Of a DNA stretch of 64,000 nucleotides, positions 11,449 through 23,303 are shown one piece after another. The position numbers and the translations under genes were made by a program. The notes below the pieces were generated by a model. That model made no database searches and had not been told where the DNA came from. It saw nothing but the letters and a program-made list of their open reading frames with translations. The DNA comes from Diaporthe sp. PMI_573 (taxonomy: Eukaryota > Ascomycota > Sordariomycetes > Diaporthales > Diaporthaceae). The first letter of the stretch is position 1. Every line of letters begins with the position of its first letter. Location of the stretch: positions 434,001 through 498,000 of the forward strand of contig JAJTUP010000020.1 of the NCBI GenBank assembly GCA_021399435.1. The letters are read 5' to 3'.

Positions 11449-13659
11449 TCAAAGCAAGTTCGGGTCCTTGAGATCCGCCATACGAATGCGAGGCCCCCGG
11501 CCGTCTAGATCTCCTTCGGATAGATGAATAGCAATGTGTGTCGATCTTTCCTTCATTTTCTCACAGGATCCATGAGAGGATGGAAAAACCTCATGGCCTG
11601 GCCTCTCTGCTCTTAAGATCCATGCCAAAGGTGAGGCTTTCCACATTGACCTACCGTGCCCTTGCCTTTTCGTGGATCTGACAACCATCGACAAGAGTAA
11701 AATAGTGAGAACAGCCAAGGAAGCTGGAAACGAGAGCCATGGCCACTCCACCTGGAGGCAGGTTGCATAGTGATATACCTTCCCCTGCACATCCCTTGAA
11801 AAGTTCAAGCTACCTAGCACCTGTGGGGTACCGCCATGTTTGCGGATGTGAGTTGTGAAGGAGTTAGATATGTTCCCCATAATGCTCTGGACACGCTCGA
11901 AGCCAGTGTGGCCCCAGTTGTACATGCCTTGCATTATTACCGATCCTTCAAAATCCGTCAGTTTGAGTACCTTAATGTCTGCTAACTGAGAGCCGCTAGT
12001 GCCGGCAGTTTTTGCCTCAATTTTTCCTTTTAGATAGAGTGTTGTAAGATCTATAATTGAGTCCGCTGAAATGAGATATAGACAGCCGCTTTCGAGCAGG
12101 GACATTGCATCATCTGGGAGGGGAGTCTCATCAACGTAATTCGGGATGAAAGGTATCGAGAGGTTGTAATTATATGGCAACCATCGGTTTCCGCTACTGT
12201 GTTTCAAACTTGACGGTGTCTGAATCGCAGACGAACACTGAGCGTCGATCAATGAGAGGAACGCGAGCCGTCCGCGAGAGTCGTAGATCGTACCCCAGGT
12301 CGTGTCGGAGGAGCTCTCGACCAGGTGCTCCTCAAGAATCCCAGCGGAGATACTGGCACCGTAGATCTGTACACACGGCTTAAGGGAACAAAGGGCGGCA
12401 CCATAACCCCGGCAGCCCCAAGACGCCTCTGATTCCATCGGATCACACGTAAAGTTGTCGGGGGTCCAGTCAACGCGTCCACCGGCATTAGCTGTGGCCC
12501 CAAGGAGAAATCCAAAGAGGAGATTGCGCTTGCTGTTGAAATCGCCGGTTTCCAATGCGCTCACCGCGTTGGCAAGCACAACCGTACCAGGTCTTGCTTC
12601 CAGCACAGCCGTGCCAAATCTTGGCACTGACAGTATCGTCATCTTGGTGCCCAGTGTAATGTATTCGCCGGCGGTGAGATTAGAATCGAGGGTGAATTGA
12701 GAGTCGGCGGAGCAATCCGCCGCGGATGTCGGGTAGCTGCTTGCGTGGGAGTCAGGATCCGAGCAGTTGGCCATTATGGTCACATTGGCGGAGGCATCCT
12801 CACAAGAGGAGCAGAACCCAATAGTGCCATAAGTAGGGAATGTACAGTTGCCTGTGAGACACTGCCATGGAGGAGCCTGTCCTGGGGAGAAGATCGCATC
12901 GTATAGGGTGGCCTCTATATCTTTGTCTGTCATCTCTATGTCGCTTCTCTGCGGTGTAGGTGACCCGCTGCGATTGACATATCCATTATATCCGTATCCG
13001 ACGAAAACATTTGCTCGCGGCAAGGCCGCAGTCGCATGGTCTCCAGATACCTCGACACTACAGTTCACAGGGCGTATAAGCTGCTGAACAAATGGATCGA
13101 CCGCGATGACAAGAACCATAACAATACACCCAAGTGTAGTAAGCGGCTGCCGGAACTTCTGATGCCAAATGAGGCTTAATGCTCCATCTGCACCCCGAGT
13201 AGCACTGTCAAAGCAGACCATATCAGAGAGGGGGCGTATATCAGAAAACCACGCCCATTGAAGCTGCCCGATACAAGAGGCGAGGATAAAGCCGATAGAG
13301 GCCTTGAGAATCAAAGAGTATACAGAAAGCAGCGAGTTAATCGAGATTTTGAAAGGCCATTGCGGTAGTGGCTCATCGTTATAAGGATACAAGGTCGCGA
13401 AAGTAATGACCAGAGTAGCCAAAACGAAAAGGCAAGCAGCGAATTCCCATTCCCAGCTGGTCCAAAATCGCGAAGTTGGAGGCGCAGTCGACTGTCTCAC
13501 CTGTTCGCGGGTCAATTGGCTTTCTGATGGACAAGAGGTTTGGGATGTGGACCTCGATTCTGAGGGAAGCGCATTGTAAGCTTGGAGGCTTGGTGACATT
13601 ATGAATGACAACGCGGGGATTTGTGAGTCGTTAAAGAGAAAAACTTGACTTTCACGCAA
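11449..13659 (-). CDS. DUF3176 family membrane protein
   Basis: A single exon encodes up to 736 residues; a second Met at residue 21 (13599) is an equally good start. The N-terminal region is the fungal DUF3176 block: WEWEFAACLFVLATLVITF, WPFKISINSLLSVYSLILKA, then IGQLQWAWF and RPLSDM. Hydrophobic segments at about 70-90, 108-130 and 180-200, plus one near 655-675, suggest four membrane spans. A long extracytoplasmic loop between the third and fourth spans is rich in Cys and N-glycosylation sites (NCS, NRS, NCT, NVT). The function of this family, expanded in filamentous ascomycetes, is unknown. The gene converges with the cyclase; nothing visible ties them in function. Confidence 0.82.
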   Translation of the reverse strand: MRESQVFLFNDSQIPALSFIMSPSLQAYNALPSESRSTSQTSCPSESQLTREQVRQSTAPPTSRFWTSWEWEFAACLFVLATLVITFATLYPYNDEPLPQWPFKISINSLLSVYSLILKASIGFILASCIGQLQWAWFSDIRPLSDMVCFDSATRGADGALSLIWHQKFRQPLTTLGCIVMVLVIAVDPFVQQLIRPVNCSVEVSGDHATAALPRANVFVGYGYNGYVNRSGSPTPQRSDIEMTDKDIEATLYDAIFSPGQAPPWQCLTGNCTFPTYGTIGFCSSCEDASANVTIMANCSDPDSHASSYPTSAADCSADSQFTLDSNLTAGEYITLGTKMTILSVPRFGTAVLEARPGTVVLANAVSALETGDFNSKRNLLFGFLLGATANAGGRVDWTPDNFTCDPMESEASWGCRGYGAALCSLKPCVQIYGASISAGILEEHLVESSSDTTWGTIYDSRGRLAFLSLIDAQCSSAIQTPSSLKHSSGNRWLPYNYNLSIPFIPNYVDETPLPDDAMSLLESGCLYLISADSIIDLTTLYLKGKIEAKTAGTSGSQLADIKVLKLTDFEGSVIMQGMYNWGHTGFERVQSIMGNISNSFTTHIRKHGGTPQVLGSLNFSRDVQGKVYHYATCLQVEWPWLSFPASLAVLTILLLSMVVRSTKRQGHGRSMWKASPLAWILRAERPGHEVFPSSHGSCEKMKERSTHIAIHLSEGDLDGRGPRIRMADLKDPNLL

Positions 13660-14845
13660 GGTGACCCAAAAAGTCTGGGAGAAGAAATAAGTTGGATCAA
13701 CGGTTGCCTGGGCCGAAAACTCTCCTTCGGTCGGGCGCCGTACGGGTGGCCTCGTCAGTTTCAGAACAGGCAGGCATATTCAGCTCTATGTTGTGTGACC
13801 AGTTTCCTCGAAACGGCCCCCGATTGACTTGTTGCAAATTTCAATTTTACATGCAGGAGAATGACACTGACAAGGATTGTCTGAGCCCGTTTCCGTCTCA
13901 TTGCTTCATCAGTTTGGGGGCTGTTTTACTCTAAAGCCGAGATCTTCGCTGATCGTTCAATCATCTTCCAACTCCGTATTGTGCCATTCACTCTGCTTCC
14001 CGATATATACATCGACTACCAAGTGAATTCACCAGTCAGCATATCGCTCAGAGGGTAGAGATGCATTACGAGCAGAGTTCCAAGTTCAATTAGGTCACCC
14101 ACCTATTTCTTTCCGCCTACCCAGTACAAAAAGAATATGAAATAGCTGGTGACCGCCGGTTGTGGTTGCCGGAGGGACGCTGCCCCTCATGCAGGGGTTA
14201 CAGTACGCACGACTGCCTGATCACTGAACGGCAGCTGGGAAAGGTACCGCTCTGGGCCTACGAGACTCGCAAAGCAGCGCCGCAGACATAGCCTATCACG
14301 AAAGCGGCGCCGCGGACCGCGTCACATGCACTACTAAATTAGTTATTCTAAAATTAACTAAAGTTAAACAATATCACAGGGAAGCTTGGTACTGGTAGGG
14401 AAGTTACCTTAAGCGTAGGCTTTATAGCTATACTACGTATCGGTAAGATTAGATGCGCTACTTCTCTGAAAAGCGCCATCCTCTATAGTTCTGGGACACG
14501 AATGTTTGCACGGCTATGTCCTTTTAAGAAGGTCATTCAGTGCTCAGGATCAACATTACGATAGGGATAGGGAGAGCAATGCTACCCAAGTGGTGCCGAA
14601 CACCTGATATGCCCGTCGGGACCCGGCTTCAAGCGGGAAACATCCTTGGCGACGCTGAATACGGAAACTCGATGGTACGGAGAAGCTCGTATTGACCCTG
14701 GGAAGTGGGACTCCCGGAAAAATATCCCCACTTGGGCACTTTACATACACATGACGAGAATATAAACCAGCAGTAGCAGACAAAAGGGAAAACCGTTGAC
14801 GATAGATGTCGTTCTCGCAGTCTCTGCGAAGACCCGGCAGACAAG
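13660..14845. other. Intergenic region with an AT-rich patch
   Basis: 1.19 kb between divergent genes. Around 14330-14420 the sequence turns A/T-rich with several TTA/TAA tracts, unlike its surroundings, which could be a remnant of mutated repeat DNA. No coding frame of note. The last 100 bp include the TATA element of the subtilase gene. Confidence 0.45.
14761..14766 (+). promoter_or_regulatory. Probable TATA box of the subtilase gene
   Basis: TATAAA lies 80 nt upstream of the ATG at 14846, at a normal distance for a fungal promoter with a short leader. This is a sequence match only. Confidence 0.45.
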
Positions 14846-17707
14846 ATGCTACCACTCCTAGCCGGATATGTCTTGGGTGCGCTGCTCATTGGAGCATCCA
14901 CCGCCAAGCCGACTCCCAAGACCGAGGACGCGGTGGTTCCGGGCGCCTACATGATTGAGTTTACTGACGACCATGCAAGTTTTACCAGCCCCGTCCGCAA
15001 GAAACCAGGCATGGCTAAGCGGGCTCCGAGACAAGGCGCAGGGACTCCCTATGCTGACTGGCCCGGATAACAGGATGCGGAAAGTTTCTATGCTGGCCTA
15101 GCCGAGCGGGAGCTGTCCGTCACGGGGCGGATGAATATGTCCTTTTCCCTGTTCCGGGGCGCTTCATTCCACCTCAAAGACCTGCCCGATGAGTTGGCAC
15201 ATGGCCGCATCATGGAAATACCCGGGGTTAAAAACCTGTGGCCAATCCGGTCGATGCCACGACCCGATGACGAGGTGCTCTGGACTGGCAACAACCGCAG
15301 TGCCGTGCCGCCCGTTTTGAAACGACGTCAGTCGTCACCTGCGACCGACGGGTACATCCCTCATGTCATGACCGGAGTAGACCAGCTGCGTGCCGAGGGT
15401 TACACTGGCAAGGGCATCCGGATCGGCGTCATTGATGTCGGCGTCGATTATACCCACCCGGCGCTCGGCGGCTGCTTTGGTGAAGGGTGTCTGATCTCGT
15501 ATGGCTACGACTTTGTTGGTGATAACTATTCGGGTGCTGCCGATACGCCTCGACCGGATGGGGATCCCATGGACTCTTGTAGCGGACATGGCACACACGT
15601 TTCAGGCATTATCGCGGCGCAGGTCAACGACATGGGGTTCACGGGCGCAGCGCCGGACGTCACGCTGGGCATGTACAAGGTGTTTGGCTGCACGGGCAGC
15701 AGCGACACAGATATCGCGATAGCCGCGCTGAACCGAGCGTACGAAGAGGGTAGCGATGTCATCTCGATGAGCATCAGCCGCACGTCCGGCTGGAGCGAGG
15801 ATCCCGTTGCTGTGGCCGCCCAGAGAATTGTTGAGGCCGGCGTCCCCTGTGTCCTGGCGGCCGGGAACAGTGGCTCGGGCGGCCTCTTCCTGGCCGGGGC
15901 CGGGGCGACCGGAAAAGGCGTCACATCGGTAGGGTCGGTCGACTCGACTGAGCTTGGTCTCGTCTTGGTGCGCGGGTCGTTTGTCACTCGGGACTCCAGT
16001 AATGCATCCGCGCCTACCGAGCCATTTGGATGGGAACCCGGCACGCCAGCCTTTGGGAATGTGTCGTTGCCCTTGTACGCCGTTAGCAACAACACAAGGG
16101 TTGAGGATGACGCTTGCAACCCGCTTCCCGACAGTACTCCCGACCTTTCTGGATATGTCACGCTCGTCCGCCAGGGATATTGCAGCGACTACATCAAGGC
16201 ACAAAACATTGCTGCCAAGGGAGCACGGTACATGCTGGCGTATTCGTACTATGAGGACCCGTAAGTAAAATGCCCCAGTTGGAATTGCTGGGTCCCGGAC
16301 CTCTTTAGCTGAACTTGCATATGTAGGACCTCTCTAAACGGACCATGGGTAGGAGAAGAGGAGCCTCGGGTCGTTGGAACTGGAGTCGTTACCGCAGCAC
16401 AAGCAGCAGAGTGGGTTGACTCTCTCAACCAGGGCAGCGTCGTGACTGTTGATATCGTAGCCCAAGCCCAAGCGGGCAACCTCGTCGAATCGACACCGAA
16501 CAACAGGAGCGGGGGGGCCATGAGCCTATTCTCATCATGGGGTCCAACGTGGGAGATGGACCTGAAGCCGACCTTTGCAGCGCCCGGTGGATATATACTG
16601 TCCACTTGGCCGCTTGCCCTCGGCGGCTATGCCATCCAGTCCGGCACGTCCATGTCCACGCCCTTTGTCGCTGCTATTTTTGCGCTCATCGGACAGGCCC
16701 GACAAGACTTTGACCCGCAGACCCTGAACAATCTGGTCGCGACAACAGCAGCGCCGGTTGACTGGTATGATGGGAATGTGATATACGGCGATGTGCTCGC
16801 TCCGCCGACTTGGCAGGGAGGTGGTTTGGCACAGGCACATCGCGCCGCACACGCGACGACGTTGGTCAGCGTCTCGAGCATCTCTTTCAACGACACTGCC
16901 AACTTTGTACCCAGTGGAAGTTTCATTATTGACAACCAAGGCGCCGAACAGGTGACGTACAGTCTCGGGACGGTCGAGGCGGAAACGATGTTCACTTTCA
17001 ACCCAGGGAACGACTACCCGGCCTATTTCCCAAACCCCACAGCAAACAGCACCGCCAAGTTGAGCTTTTCGGCGTCGGAAGTTACTATCCCTGCTGGTGG
17101 CTCGGTCGAGATCACCGTGTCGTGCGAGCCTCCCGCGGTGGACGAGGCCCGTGTAGCCGTGTACAGCGGCTATGTCATGCTCAGTGGCGCGAAAGAGACA
17201 TTTTCGATCCCCTACATTGGCGCTGTCGGCAGCCTGCACGCAGCCAAGGTGCTCGACGACAACTACGTTTACCTCTCACACTGGGACGACGGCAGGCTGG
17301 CGCCGTCTGTGGGCAACGAGACATTCGTGGTACCCAGGCCTACATCCACAACACCCGGTGCTACCAATTCCGGCCCTGCGATCGGCTACCCGGCTACCAT
17401 CATTCAGCTCAATGTCGGCACGGCCCTGTTGCGATGTGACCTTGTGCCTGCCACTTCTGGCAGCAACATGACGGCGGCAGTAAACGAAGCACAGATCCTG
17501 GGCACATTTGGTATCTTCCCTATGGAATATGTGCCACGGGCGTATTTCATCAATGCATTCACTGGCATGCTGACAGACGGAACGATTGTCCCGGAGGGTA
17601 CATACGCATTTGTGGTCCGGGCGCTCAAGATATTTGGGGATCGTGAAGCCCCCGATGACAGCGAAGTGCTTAGGACGGTGCCCTTCACTCTCAAGTATCA
17701 AGCTTAA
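14846..17707 (+). CDS. Secreted subtilisin-like serine protease (S8, vpr/C5a-peptidase type)
   Basis: A signal peptide begins MLPLLAGYVLGALLIGAS. An I9-like propeptide (VPGAYMIEF ... MSFSLFRGASFHL) and a full S8 domain follow, with triad residues in GVIDVGVDYTHPALGG (Asp), CSGHGTHVSG (His) and IQSGTSMSTPFVAA (Ser). A PA-type insert sits between His and Ser, and the C-terminal third fits the Fn3-like domain of C5a-peptidase-type subtilases. The intron 16261..16326 is clear. In the propeptide a TAA occurs at 15068-15070. It is most simply removed by an intron 14993..15073, which has a weak GTCCGC donor, a CTGAC branch point and an AACAG acceptor, and keeps the frame. Alternatively it is a real nonsense codon. 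With that intron the protein is about 900 residues. It probably acts as an extracellular protease. Confidence 0.85.
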
Positions 17708-17882
17708 TGTCTCAATAAATATTATATATAAGTAGCTTTATCCTTGGTGTAGATATTTGATAGATACTAAGTACCTACAGAGAAGGGATAAGTTTTAACT
17801 TGCAAAGGGCTGTCGGGCGAGTACAGCTTATACCATTACATGTACAAAGAAAATTGGACCTTGTGTGGTAAGAAGTTGACTA

Positions 17883-20800
17883 TTACTGGGAGTTCTTGAT
17901 CTTCCAGGATACCAAACTGATTTGGTCTTCCACAGAAGAACACCCCAGGACCTCTTCGGTCGTCACCTGAAGACCCGTTTCCTTGTAATGACGAGCAATC
18001 CCTGCTGCCGAGACTGGGTTGCCCCAAATCTCGAGGAAGGCTTTCTGTACTACTTTGCACTTCTCAAACTCGATAGCATCTGCTCCCAAGATGTTCATCC
18101 ACGCTGATCGAACAATCTCTTGGGCTACCCCGACATTTTCAAATACTCTCGTCTTTTCATCGTAGGTTTGACCAAGTTGCGGCTCTACTGTGAATAGTAA
18201 AGACGAGGTGAGGCCTCTAGGTCGGATGAGTCCAGTTGCACACTGCGACACCAGTCCCAGGTACCTCTCAAATGCGTCCATCATGGCCTGCGCTGTAGTA
18301 TCAGGGACTCTGCGCTTCGAGAACGCCATCAAAATCCGTGTCTTCTGACCAAACGGCTCAACATGGAGAATGACATCGGCGCGATCCCCAGGGTCCATGA
18401 TCTCAGTGACCTTGATAGCCCCAGCGGCTTCCGCGGGAGGAACAGCAGCACCAGCACGGTTCTCCTCCTCCCCCTTCTGCCCCTCGCCGTCGATGTCCAA
18501 TCCCTGGAACACCAACAGCGACGACAGCCGCGCCCACCGCGGCCAGTCGGTGCAGTGCGTCACGATGGTGTTGGCGCCGAGCATCTCGAAGCGCATGGAC
18601 TCCACGTGCTGCGCCTGCAGGTCCCCCAGCAGGCCCGCATACGTGTCGAACCTGCCCACCCGCGCCCGGACGGGGACGTGCGACGAGCAGCACCCGACCA
18701 CGTCGTGCGCGAACGGGACCGGTGCGTTGCGGCCCCAGGCCGTGGCGCCGAAGAGGATGTCATCCTGGCCTGTCAGCTCTGCTAGTGCCAGAGCCCAGGC
18801 CGTCTTGACTACTGTGGCTCTCGTGCTGGTAGCGGGTGCCACCTTGCTGTTGCTGCTGTTGTTTGGCATGGAAGAACGGTCGAGGTCCAGCAGGCGGGTC
18901 TCGACTGTTCGCGCCAGGACGCCGTCCACGAAGTCCTGGAAGGTTGGCATGCCAGACTGTGCCGCGATCTGGGTGGGTTTGGCACCTGACAGGAGGTGGC
19001 GCCAGTACTCGACTGCTTGAGCGGACTGGAGGGCCCGGGAGTGGTAGAGGTAGGCACTGTAGCTTCCTTCCATCTCCTTCAACTTCTGGTCACCGCTCAA
19101 TAGTGTACGAGCTTCTTCGCCTAGGATTGCCACTGAGTGGCCGTCGTATTGGGCAGCGGAAAGGCGAATCACGAGTCGCTCGATCTTATCTCCTTGCGAG
19201 AGAAGCTCAAAGGCTGTTTGCGGCTCTGTCATCTCAACCGGTCTCCTTTTGTCGTATTCCATAAGCCTCTTGGTTGCATCGTGAATATTGGAGAGGTGGA
19301 GATGGGAGTTCATTGGCGGTCGGAATGATCGGCTCACGATCTGATACAGAACGCCTCGGTGGGCCGTGAAGGCCGTTCTGAATATGGCATCTGAATACTC
19401 CTATGTCAGTAAACACATAATTGAATCCATCGAATAGCGCCACTTACGCCGTGCGATCCAGGCTTCGCAGAGACTTTGGACTTTCTCTCCAGGATAGGTG
19501 GTCGCAAAGTCAAATAGCAACCAATTGACGCCGGAATGTCTGGATTCAAACGTCGCGAATGCAACGCATGATGCCTGCAGGTCAGTGGCTTGGATGATAT
19601 CTTCTATGTCGTCGATATTCGTGTATTCTGCCGCCTTGGAGCGGATTTCATCGAGGTCTTGCAGGTCTTTGATTGCATCGAACGGGACGTAGACCCTTTC
19701 TTCGAAGTCTTGTTTCTGGTCCCGAAGGACCCTACAGAGATCTTGGAGCTTGGGATGTCGGAGTATGTCCTGCGATTGCACTGTGTCAGTTATACTAGGG
19801 AACCCTCGACGTCGGGAATTGCGCAGGGTGGGAAACACAGACTGGTACTGAAGCGTTAAGGCCGGCCTTTTTAGCCAGGGAAACAAACTTTATAGCTTTA
19901 GCCGAATCACCACCTAGTTCAGTGAAGTCTGAGTCCCGAAATATGTTTTCGGCGCTGAGGTTCAGCACCTGTGCGTAGAGTGACTGAACCCTTCGCTCAA
20001 ATTTGTCCCTGCGTCATGGCTCCTGTCAGACAAGAACTTTCGGCAACAAGCAGTGTGTTAGACTCACTTGACATGATCCTCAGCGAGCTTCGATCCAGAG
20101 AACTTAGCCCAATTGGCTGAGTCAAGCTGATCGCTGAGTTCCTGTAGAGTTTTGCGGTCAAGCTTGCCCTGTGTCGTGACAGGCATAGACTGCAATGGAA
20201 TAAACGCCTGAGGGATGGCGATCGACTTCAGATCTTCTGCAAGCGAACTCTTGATTCTCGGAATATCCATCGGTGCTGATTCCATATCAATTAGATCTGT
20301 GGCTTGGGCAACTGAATAACTACCAACTGTTCGCGCATAAAAGGCACACAGCAATGTCTGCGAGCCTCTCTGCCACGGCAGTTTCAAGACTTCCACGGCG
20401 ACGGATTGATATTCCCGCAAAAGTCGACTAATTTTGCGGTTCAAGCGGTCAGTCAGTTCCATGCCCCACGAATGACTTTCGATAAGCACTCACCCGACTT
20501 TGTGTTCGATATCGCCAAGCTCGATACGTTGTCCATTCAGTTTCACCTGTTTGTCGATTCTACCATGAATTTCGAATGACTGGTCCGGAAGCTGCCGCAC
20601 AAGATCCCCCGTCTTGTACACACGTCCAAACTCTCGCTGTGCCGACTCGTACAGCCAGCTGACATTGTCAATGTACACTGCAGCGGTCTTCTCAGGCTCG
20701 TTCAGATACCCCTTTCCCAGCGTTGGGCCGCGGATGACGAGTTCACCAAGCGCTCCAACAGGGAGAAGCTGGTTGTGGTTGTCTGGATTCACGACGTGGC

Positions 20801-22488
20801 CCTGGCACGCATTCCTGAGCGCGCGGCCGATGTTGTTCGCCTGGGGATGCTGCCGAGTGTAGATGTTGTACGAGAAGGCACACGATGCCTCCGACGGACC
20901 ATACCCGTTGACGACATCCAGCCCTGCTGAGACCCACTTCTCGACAACCTCTGGGCCGTTCGCTTCACCGCACAAGATGACGACCTCGAGGCCAGGTACC
21001 TCCTGCGGGTCAAGGATCTGCGCTACGGTCGCTGTGAGTTCCAGAAAATTTGCTCCCAGGGTGTTGATCTCGGCTGCGAGATGGTTGATCCGGTTGTACT
21101 CAGATGGTACGCATATTGTAGCGCCTGCAATCAGAGTGCTGAGAATGTCGAAATTGGTGGCGTCGAAATTGTATGAGGCAAAATGGAACAGACGAGTGCT
21201 CGAATTCAGGAGTGCCGCTTCTTGCTGGGCCAAAGCATCGGTTACGTACGCCGCATGTTCCGTCATGACTGCCTACGACACGAGGAGTCAATATTCAAAA
21301 ACCGTCAAGTGTCATTTCCTTTGCTTGGGGAAAGCTCGAAATCGGAATTCGAGAGTGGGTACGCACCTTAGGAACACCAGTCGAGCCTGAAGTAAAAACC
21401 ACGTAAGCCAGGTCGGATGGCTGGGCAGGAGATTCGAAGCCGTTGTGATCGAGACAGGTCTCAAGTGAAGCAAGAAACTCTGAGTCGATAACAAGGGGGC
21501 ATCGCCCGAGTATTCTCACGAGACTCTCATTCTGACGACTCGTGATGACGAGGGGAACATCTGCTATTGCCGCACATTCTCTCAAGAAGTTGATGGGACT
21601 TTCGGCAACAAATCCAACGTAAGCGCCTCCTGCCTTCATTATTGATATGACAGCAAGAACTGCTATTGGTGACTTTTCGAACAGAATGGGCACGATGTCT
21701 CCCTTCTTGATGCCCAGTGAAGCGAGGTGGACTGCCAGCTTGTCGGAGAGCCTTGATAGCCGGGCGTAGGTGAAGTTGGGACCTTCCGTCGAGACCACGG
21801 CTTCCTTCTCCGGCGTTTCCATCGCATGCTCATCGACGTAATGGTGGATGCACCGTTCAATTAGAACAAGGTCTGAAGACATGCAACGGTCCACTATCGT
21901 GCGATTGTATGGGCCAAGGACATCCAGGTCGAGTAGACATGTATCGTAAGGCTGGCCAACGAACTGTGTCACAACTTTGACGAAAGTATCCAGAAAAGCC
22001 TCCGGAGAGTACGCGGGGACCGAAAGCGATGTATACCCTATTTTAATTTGAGTACCATTGATAACCACAAACAATTGTGGTAGCTTCCCAACTGGCACAT
22101 GTGAGAGTTCCGTGAGGAGAGACTGGACATCTCCAATCCAAATAGATGTGCCTCCATTGTGGAAGTCAGTTCCATGATCAAGATAGCTGGCGAGACCATC
22201 GTTGTGCACGATTTCAGCTTCGACGATTCGCATAGAAGAGTAGGTCTCTTTTATTGTCATATGGTTGACAAATGTTGCTGAGACCCTTGAGACTTGAAGG
22301 ACGTCTTCCTGACCCGACAATTGGACCAGGCTGCTGGTGACATCTGAGGAGCAAGTGTAAAGACTCTTTGTGTAACACCATGCTGTGCTATACAAGCCAC
22401 TGAGATCAGTTTCTAGATTTGAACAAAAGTGAGAGGTTTTTTCCACAGTCTCCTGCGAGAAATATGCCTTCTTGAAGTGGGCAGCCAT
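17883..22488 (-). CDS. Nonribosomal peptide synthetase, partial C-A-T-C-T, with degenerate C and terminal T domains
   Basis: Six exons on the minus strand (22488..21367, 21272..20494, 20427..20068, 20008..19849, 19769..19448, 19390..17883) join in one frame to 1416 residues. The N-terminus (1-200) resembles the second half of a condensation domain. The adenylation domain has A3 VFTSGSTGVPK, A5 NGYGPSEAS, A7 YKTGDLVR, A8 GRIDKQVKLNGQRIELGDIE and A10 TTQGKLDRK. The first carrier has an intact ELGGDSAKA (Ser near 789). In the following C domain the HHxxxDG motif reads SAAQYDG (992-998), so the catalytic His is gone. The terminal carrier reads EIWGNPVSA where LGGDS is expected, so the phosphopantetheine Ser is Pro. 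The layout recalls terminal modules of fungal siderophore synthetases, where SHAQYDG is common. Extra 5' exons upstream (to about 22910) are possible. It may load an amino acid but not condense it conventionally. Confidence 0.88.
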
Positions 22489-23303
22489 GATGCCGAGACA
22501 AAAGAGACAACAACTCGAGCTGTCAAATCCAGGAGATAACGTACATTGAGTACACAGAGCACAAGAAACGGGTTAAATGTATACCTTCTATGACATGAGT
22601 CGTAATCTGCGGATCCCAGGGGTGTTTGCCGTGGGCAGCTGTTGCGATTAGTACGGCCCGGGGAAATATGACTCTACCGTAGCCGTCCACGTCGTGGGCC
22701 AAAATTTGCGTCGTCTCGAACAAAATGTTTCTGCGACTTATACAGATAACTAGGAGTGGACAGATTGCGACGGGCTTCCTAGACTGATAACTGTGGTTCT
22801 CAAATTGATCGAATTGGACTACCTCAGATCGATCAGCATCCTTTCTGTCATTCACGAGGCCGAAACGTAGTAATCAGAAAAGAAATTTACCGTTGTGGGG
22901 CTAGCCATTGTCACTAATCACGGTGAACGAAGCATGGACGGATGAAGCCTCTGTGAATAGCTTCGGTATCGTGTACTGAATCGATACTGAATCGATTTAC
23001 ATATCCACCAGATATGGGTCACCAGGGAAAGCTCCGATGTCGAGCTGACTCTGACGAGATAAATGTGATAAGATGAGCAAAATAATTGGCACCACAGGAC
23101 CTTCGCCCTGAAGATTGTCCTGTTTGGGATGGTTTGTGAGACCCTCGCGAGTCAGTCTTGGCAGAATCTGCAAGGAGCAAAACCCTCTCTTGCCCTGGTC
23201 CGGATTTCATATAAGCGAGCAGGCCACGCCGAATTGGAACGGGAGGATCATCATTTTCATTGCTTTGTCCGATTTACCCAGACAATACCCACAAGAAGTA
23301 ATT
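22489..23303. promoter_or_regulatory. Divergent intergenic region between NRPS and sulfotransferase-fold gene
   Basis: 815 bp between oppositely oriented starts. It contains a tandem 11-bp repeat at 22975..22996. A minus-strand ATG near 22908 followed by open sequence (to about 22580) could represent extra 5' exons of the NRPS, but the translated product has no recognisable domain. Confidence 0.45.
22975..22996. repeat. Tandem duplicate of ACTGAATCGAT in the divergent promoter
   Basis: Two exact, directly abutting copies of an 11-mer, each holding the palindrome ATCGAT. Position in a divergent promoter makes them a candidate pair of regulator sites. The function is inferred only from position and symmetry. 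Confidence 0.6.

Noticed and set aside
15526..16204. Minus-strand frames of about 200 codons
   Set aside because: They are antisense to the catalytic domain of the subtilase, whose triad is clear on the plus strand.
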